Of a stretch of DNA of 11,076 bases, positions 6,471-11,076 are shown one piece after another. Under the pieces are notes generated by a model that saw only the letters and a program-made list of their open reading frames with translations, was not told where the DNA came from and searched no databases. Within the stretch, counting starts at the first letter, position 1; each line of letters begins with the position of its first letter. Source of the DNA: Chrysochromulina tobinii (Eukaryota > Haptophyta > Prymnesiales > Chrysochromulinaceae). The stretch is taken from positions 1 to 11,076 of the forward strand of contig JWZX01002478.1 of NCBI GenBank assembly GCA_001275005.1. Reading direction: 5' to 3'. A program made the translations under genes and the position numbers.

Positions 6471-8367
6471 CTAAACAACATGCGGTCGATCAACCACCTG
6501 TTGAAGCTTGTCATGCTGGATGATCCCTTGACTGAGGTCGATGACGCCATTCTGATCCTCGATCAGAGCACACATCTTGAACACGAAGACCAGCACCATG
6601 GTAATGATGATCTCAATATATGCGGCATACGCCAAAGCACTTGAAAAAGCGGCGGAGAATTTGGGGCACACTGTTCTTTTGGTCGTCACGGTCAGACTCC
6701 AGTGTGTGGTGAATGAGGTCATCGTGCCTTTAAGATTCTCAGGGTCACCCGGAGCCGGCGAGAGGTTGTACAGGACGCCTCCTGGTGCGACAGGAATACC
6801 AAACATCCTGTTCGAGCCACACACGATTGCAAAGTTGACGCTTGACCTATCCATCGAGGTACCTACTGTAAGGTTGCGATATCTGTTGTATTTTCGACGG
6901 GCTTCATTATGTTCCCTCTCTGAGCACCATGGAAAGCGGTCAGCATTCAGCCCCATCTTTTCCTGGTAGCTTAGCCCCCCCACAACTTCAGCTTCCGGTG
7001 ACCGGTACCAACCACAGGGTGCTTCAACGGAGGAATTCTGTCCTGCAGCATTCGGCTCTTCGTAAGAGTAAGAGTAAGAGTAGGAGTAGGAGTAAGAGCT
7101 GGGAACGCCATTTGTGGAGGGCGGGGACGGTGAGGGTGGCGGGCGCGGCCCGCAATCGGTGCAGTCATGGCCTAGCACACAACTCGTGTACTCGGCTCCT
7201 GGCCCGCCATCGTCGCAATCACCGTCATTGTTATATGCGCACGCGTTGGTCCCCCCGCCTGGGCAGCTGGGGGGGGGCGGGGATGATGGCGGGGATGGTG
7301 GCGATAGGGGCGGCGGTAAGGGGGGCGGGGGGGTGCGTGGGGGGGGGCGGGGATGAGTGGCGGGGATGGTGGCGATAGCGATGGGGGGGGCGGGGATGAC
7401 GAGGTTGATTTAAAGGGGGAACGCAAGGCAGGTACGCATTCCAGCACGGCACATCTGCTGTGATTCCAGTGCCCGAATATGACGGGGGCGGAACTCGAAC
7501 GCCGCAGTCGGTGCAGTCGGATCCGCGGGGGCACTTGCTTGAACTTGTCAGTTGCGACTCGGATTCATCGTCCTGGTCGTACTCGGAACCTGGTCCGCCA
7601 TCGTCGCACCACCCGTCATTGGTCCAGTCGTCGTCGTCCTTCTTACAGGAGTCTGTGCATAGTGTGGCCTGATACGGTGCCACAAGCACGGCGGTGTTCC
7701 TGTTGACGCATCCATCGACTGTGGTGGTGGTCATGGTCGTGTCTTCCTTGACGACACCCTCACGGCTTAACGTCTTATTGATGAACATTTCGTACGTGAG
7801 GAAGTCGCCGAACGTCACAGGCGAGGAGCGATCAACAATAGTCGAGGTGGTGCAGTCTCGCTGCAACACGAGAGCTAGACAGGCAACGATAGCAAAATTG
7901 ATCGACAGAATGATCGCTGCAAGGAAGCCAGCGCGGGTATACAATGCAAGGCGTGGATTCACGAGACTGACGAGCTGCCGTGACACTTGCGTTGACCGTG
8001 ACACCTTTGCCCCGGAATCTTGCTGTGACATTCTTCCGCCAGGTAAAGTAGAACTCGACCGTTCGTCTGGAACGGCGGCCAAGCGCCAACGAAAACGATA
8101 GCTCTCGGAGGCGGCGGGATTCGCTGCGCAGCCGATCGCGTCCGGCTTTGGGGTGGCTGCCTGGCGCAGTGTAGTTGCGTCGCCATTGCGGACCACAGCA
8201 GCGATATGCGCTCGTTGGCTGAAAGCAGCATCGCGCGAGGTTGAGCGCGGGGATGCTGTGTGTTGAACAGCAGCAGCAGCTGTCTGCTGCGCGGCCGCCC
8301 GCTCGCCCGCGCGCTCGCCCGCGCGCGCGAGCCACCGTAGCATCTTCGGCTTGGAACTGCAATCCAT
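6471..8367 (-). CDS. two-pass membrane glycoprotein with two six-Cys DGxCDDGGPGxEY modules (frame break in linker)
   Basis: Unknown function; probably a surface or endomembrane protein. The first part (8367 to about 7330) has a variable N-terminus, a hydrophobic segment (AGFLAAIILSINFAIVACLA, 7861-7932), an INKT sequon, then module 1 (7504-7663): C-TDS-C, DGWCDDGGPGSEY, KC, DCTDCG. A Pro/Ser/His-rich linker follows. The second part (about 7330-6471) has module 2 (7144-7268): AC-AYNNDGDCDDGGPGAEY, SC, DCTDCGPR. A (Ser-Tyr)6 run, sequons NSS, NLT and NLS, a second hydrophobic segment (AYIEIIITMVLVFVFKMC, about 6569-6634) and a 30-residue tail follow. Each module has six Cys in the same order, resembling Notch LNR-like modules seen, from memory, in haptophyte proteins. 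The parts lie in different frames, so an intron or indel is needed between about 7270 and 7410. The start is uncertain: in-frame ATGs lie at 8493, 8367 and 8031. The last sits about 30 residues before the first membrane segment, and 8368-8493 looks like leader. Two separate genes are possible but less likely. Confidence 0.62.
7062..7097 (-). repeat. hexanucleotide repeat encoding (Ser-Tyr)6
   Basis: Six perfect-phase GTARGA units on the plus strand (GTAAGA x3, GTAGGA x2, GTAAGA x1) read TCN-TAC on the minus strand, giving alternating Ser and Tyr just after module 2 of the membrane protein. Length changes of six bases keep the frame, so it can vary without breaking the gene. Confidence 0.85.
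7269..7405. repeat. G-rich tandem repeat on the plus strand, the frame-break zone of the membrane-protein gene
   Basis: A G-run followed by CGGGGATGA...GGCGGGGATGGTGGCGATAG occurs at about 7269-7310 and again at about 7339-7379, 70 bases apart. A third partial copy starts near 7383. The copies differ by one base in their middle (GATGATGGC at 7282-7290 against GATGAGTGGC at 7352-7361). On the minus strand the copies encode LSPPSPP-type Pro/Ser linker, but in different frames because of this indel. Many G-runs of four or more make it G-quadruplex-prone and a likely site of slippage or sequencing error. Confidence 0.8.
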
Positions 8368-8555
8368 TGTGGCCGCCAATTGCTCCAAATGATCTTTTTT
8401 CTCCCCAGATTTTTGGGCGGGAGTTTTTGGTGTGCATCGGATTGGTGGATCATGAACCTTTTCTATGCTCTCACAACCTACGGAATAATACATGTGTCTC
8501 CTACGTTCTTCTCCAGTACATTTTTATACGTTTGTGAATCTGTACTGTGGACACG
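8368..8555. promoter_or_regulatory. divergent promoter between the Cys-rich membrane protein and ACAD11-like genes
   Basis: A relatively A+T-rich 188-base segment lies between the two predicted starts. If the minus-strand gene really begins at 8493, only 62 bases remain. A TTTTTATACG stretch at 8520-8529 lies just before the plus-strand ATG, more like leader than a correctly placed TATA box. No defined operator is recognised. Confidence 0.5.
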
Positions 8556-10985
8556 ATGGCCTCCACGCTCGAGGAAGCGGGCTCGGTGCGGCACGCGCTC
8601 GACGAGATGCGGCTTGCTGAGTACCTGCGCACGTACGTGCGCCCCTTTGCGGGTGTGCTCGTCTTGCGCCAGTTCTCGCACGGGCAATCGAACCCAACCT
8701 ATTTGTGCGAGTGCGGCCTTGGCGTCGCGGGTGGCTTCCGAGTCGTGCTACGCAAGCAGCCGCACGGCAAGCTGCTCCAGAGCGCGCATGCCGTCGACCG
8801 CGAGTACCGCGTGATGTGCGCACTCGGAGACACCACCGACGTGCCCGTGCCGCGCATGCTGAGCTACTGCGCCGACGCGGCGGTGGTGGGTACACCATTC
8901 TATGTGATGGAGTTTGTGCAGGGGCGCATCTTCAAGGACCCGACGCTGAGCGAGCTCAAGCCGATCGAGCGCTACGGCATCTATGCCGCCATGTGCGACG
9001 TGCTCGCGCGCATCCATCGCGTGCGCTGGTCAGACGTGGGCCTAAAAGGCTTTGGCGTACCCGACCAATACGCGGCACGGCAGGTGCGCCGGTGGCGAAA
9101 GCAGTACGAGGGCGGGCGCGCGACGCTCGAGAAGGCCGGGGTGGAGGAGAGCGCCGACGTGACGGCTCTCGTCGGATGGCTCGATGAGCACTGCGCCGAG
9201 GTCGAGGCGGCCACGGGCCACGTGCCCGCGTGCCTAGTGCACGGAGACTACAAGCTCGACAACCTCATCTTCCATCCGACGGAGCCGCGGGTACTCGCTG
9301 TGCTCGATTGGGAGCTCTCGACGATCGGCTCGCCCCTCGCGGACCTCGCCCACTGCTGCCAGGCGTACCGATGGCCCTCGGACCACTGGTACATGCCGGG
9401 GCTCGCGGGCGCCTCCCTCGTGCGTCGTGGGCTACCACATGAGGCGGAGTTTGTGCGTGGGTACGTGGAGAGGGCGAAGCTGCCAACGATCCCCCCGCTC
9501 GTGTGGCGCTTCTACTGTGCACTGGCGCTCTTCCGCGTGTGCGCGATCGTGCAGGGCGTGTACGCGCGCGCGCTCCAAGGCAACGCCTCCGCCGCGGCCG
9601 AGCGTGCGGCGATGGCAGGAAAGCTCTTCGCGGAGGTTGCGGCGATTGGCTTGTCGGTGGCCACAGGGGGCGAGCAGGGTGTGCCCACAGCACCTCCGTA
9701 CCCTCACCCATATGATCTGATGCCGTTTGGCTTCTCGGCGCGGGGGCGCGAGCTCTACGACAAGGTGAGCGCCTTCATCGGAGCGCATATCATACCGAAC
9801 GAGTTCGCGTGGGAGGCCGCCCTCGCGGCCAACACCGCCGCCGGTCAGCGCTGGACGCCCATCCCGATGATCGAGGAGCTCAAGGCGAAGGCCAGGGCAC
9901 AAGGGCTGTGGAACCTCTTCAGTCCCGACCCCGAGCACGGACCCGGCCTCTCCAACCTCGACTACGCCCCAATCGCCGAGCTGACCGGTCGGAATCCGTG
10001 GGCAGCGGAGGTGTTCAACTGCTCGGCGCCGGACAGCGGCAACATGGAGATCCTCGCGCGCTTCGGCACCGCCGATCAGAAAGCGCGCTGGCTGGCGCCG
10101 CTGCTCGCGGGCGACATTCGGAGCTGCTTCGCGATGACCGAGCCCGACTCGGGTTGCTCCGACGCGACCAACGTGCAGACGCGATTCGTACGCGAGGGCG
10201 ATGAGTACGTGGTCAGCGGGCGCAAGTGGTGGAGCACGGGGGCGGGCGATCCGAGGTGTGAGTTGGCGATCGTGATGGGGCGCGCGCTGTGGCCGGATGG
10301 GCGTCCGGTGCTCGAGGACGAAGAGGACGACGATGGCGGGGCCAGCGCTTCGCCTTACCTTCAGCAGACGATGTTGCTTGTACCCTTGCGTGCACCAGGC
10401 GTGCGCATTGAGCGCATGCTAACCGTCTTTGGGTACGACGACGCGCCGCACGGGCACGCGGAGATCTCCTTCCGCGAGGTGCGTGTGCCGTGTGCCAGCG
10501 TGCTTCTCGGGCCGGGTCGCGGCTTCGAGATCGCGCAGGCGCGCCTCGGCCCCGGGCGCATTCACCATTGCATGCGGACCATCGGCGCCGCTGAGCGAGC
10601 CCTCGCCGCGCTCTGCCACCGCGCCAAGTGCCGTCGCGTCTTCGGCCAGCTCCTCGCCCAAAAAGGGACCGTGGAGAGCGCCATCGCCGAGAGCCGCATC
10701 GAGCTCGAGCAGGCGAGATTGCTCGTCCTCAAGGCGGCTCATATGATCGATGTCGTCGGCCCCAAGCAGGCGCAGCAGGAGATCGCGATGATCAAGGTCG
10801 CCGCGCCGCGCATGGCGTTGCGCGTGGTCGACCGCGCCATCCAGGCGCACGGCGGCGGCGTGAGCCAAGACCACGTGCTTGCGCACGCGTACGCGGGGCT
10901 GCGCTCGCTCCGACTCGCGGACGGCCCCGACGAGGTGCACTGCCGCACGGTCGCACGCATCGAGCTCATGAAGTCAAGGCTTTGA
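8556..10985 (+). CDS. ACAD11: ACAD11/IBR3-like kinase-acyl-CoA dehydrogenase fusion, peroxisomal (809 aa)
   Basis: The protein breaks down unusual acyl-CoAs. In mammals ACAD10/ACAD11 act on 4-hydroxyacyl-CoAs, the kinase domain phosphorylating the hydroxyl and the flavin domain completing its removal; plant IBR3 is a peroxisomal relative linked to indole-3-butyrate conversion. The first ATG of the frame is at 8556. Residues about 25-340 form an aminoglycoside phosphotransferase/choline-kinase fold: ATP-side [10 protein letters not shown] and VLRKQP, catalytic HGDYKLDN (229-236) and metal-binding DWE (251-253). Residues about 390-805 are the acyl-CoA dehydrogenase: [15 protein letters not shown] (from about 525), KWWSTGAG (557), [12 protein letters not shown] (about 660), [20 protein letters not shown] and LADGPDEVH. 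Asp789 occupies the place of the usual catalytic Glu of medium-chain enzymes, as in ACAD10/11. An acidic insert (EDEEDDD, about 588-594) precedes [10 protein letters not shown]. The C-terminus is Ser-Arg-Leu, a PTS1 signal. Length fits ACAD11 (about 780) and IBR3 (about 820); no HAD domain, so not ACAD10. No intron is needed. Confidence 0.96.
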   Translation: MASTLEEAGSVRHALDEMRLAEYLRTYVRPFAGVLVLRQFSHGQSNPTYLCECGLGVAGGFRVVLRKQPHGKLLQSAHAVDREYRVMCALGDTTDVPVPRMLSYCADAAVVGTPFYVMEFVQGRIFKDPTLSELKPIERYGIYAAMCDVLARIHRVRWSDVGLKGFGVPDQYAARQVRRWRKQYEGGRATLEKAGVEESADVTALVGWLDEHCAEVEAATGHVPACLVHGDYKLDNLIFHPTEPRVLAVLDWELSTIGSPLADLAHCCQAYRWPSDHWYMPGLAGASLVRRGLPHEAEFVRGYVERAKLPTIPPLVWRFYCALALFRVCAIVQGVYARALQGNASAAAERAAMAGKLFAEVAAIGLSVATGGEQGVPTAPPYPHPYDLMPFGFSARGRELYDKVSAFIGAHIIPNEFAWEAALAANTAAGQRWTPIPMIEELKAKARAQGLWNLFSPDPEHGPGLSNLDYAPIAELTGRNPWAAEVFNCSAPDSGNMEILARFGTADQKARWLAPLLAGDIRSCFAMTEPDSGCSDATNVQTRFVREGDEYVVSGRKWWSTGAGDPRCELAIVMGRALWPDGRPVLEDEEDDDGGASASPYLQQTMLLVPLRAPGVRIERMLTVFGYDDAPHGHAEISFREVRVPCASVLLGPGRGFEIAQARLGPGRIHHCMRTIGAAERALAALCHRAKCRRVFGQLLAQKGTVESAIAESRIELEQARLLVLKAAHMIDVVGPKQAQQEIAMIKVAAPRMALRVVDRAIQAHGGGVSQDHVLAHAYAGLRSLRLADGPDEVHCRTVARIELMKSRL

Positions 10986-11076
10986 GAGATGCGGCAAAGA
11001 ACTGCGCCCTGTGTGTGGCCGTGAGAGAGCGGGAAGACGTTTTCGCGAGGGTGTGCTACGGTCTCGGGTCTGTGGC
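10986..11076. other. 3' flank of the ACAD11-like gene, nothing recognised
   Basis: The 91 bases after the TGA at 10983-10985 show no ORF, polyadenylation signal or repeat that I can support. Confidence 0.5.

Noticed and set aside
7832-8453. Minus-strand frames of 201 and 164 aa overlapping the membrane-protein N-terminus
   Set aside because: They are out of phase with the frame carrying the membrane segment and module 1, with no motif of their own.
9432-9938. Minus-strand 168-aa frame inside the ACAD11-like gene
   Set aside because: It is antisense to a clearly conserved enzyme and has no homology that I recognise.
1-11076. tRNA, rRNA, transposase or bacterial operon signals
   Set aside because: I looked for cloverleaf-like segments, transposase motifs and Shine-Dalgarno spacing and saw none that I could support.

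Overview
The window looks like nuclear DNA from a GC-rich, gene-dense, intron-poor microbial eukaryote. The reasons are TOG/HEAT, EF-hand, NOP14 and ACAD11/IBR3-type proteins, long low-complexity coding tracts, and no operon-like spacing or ribosome binding sites. The six-cysteine DGxCDDGGPGxEY...DCxDCG module in one gene is, from memory, common in haptophyte algae and some other marine protists. A haptophyte-like alga is therefore my best guess, but it is an inference.

Layout. (1) Positions 1-2244, minus strand: the 5' part of a gene with an N-terminal TOG/HEAT domain like the plant TORTIFOLIA1/SPIRAL2 microtubule proteins. A low-complexity tail changes reading frame once, rich in Pro/Ala and then Gln, and runs off the window. 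(2) Positions 2245-2500: a short divergent promoter with a perfect 9-bp inverted repeat. (3) Positions 2501-5038, plus strand: an 845-residue protein with TPR-like helices, two tandem units of about 156 residues that each carry two EF-hands, the start of a third unit, and a Pro/Ser/Lys tail. (4) Positions 5039-6470: no intact gene. It holds an orphan fragment resembling the ribosome-biogenesis factor NOP14, several two-copy repeats, and a 12-bp direct repeat flanking the segment. (5) Positions 6471-8367, minus strand: a predicted membrane glycoprotein with two transmembrane segments and two six-cysteine modules between them. Its reading frame breaks in a C-rich repetitive linker. (6) Positions 8368-8555: a second divergent promoter. 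(7) Positions 8556-10985, plus strand: a complete 809-residue ACAD11/IBR3-like protein, an aminoglycoside-phosphotransferase-like kinase fused to an acyl-CoA dehydrogenase, ending in the peroxisomal signal Ser-Arg-Leu.

The genes do not form one obvious pathway. They are two divergent pairs (TOG/EF-hand and Cys-rich membrane protein/ACAD11) around a repeat-rich gap. The least ordinary parts are the recently homogenised EF-hand duplication, the NOP14 relic with its flanking repeats, and the two genes whose frame changes inside low-complexity DNA. I see no clearly new multi-gene system.
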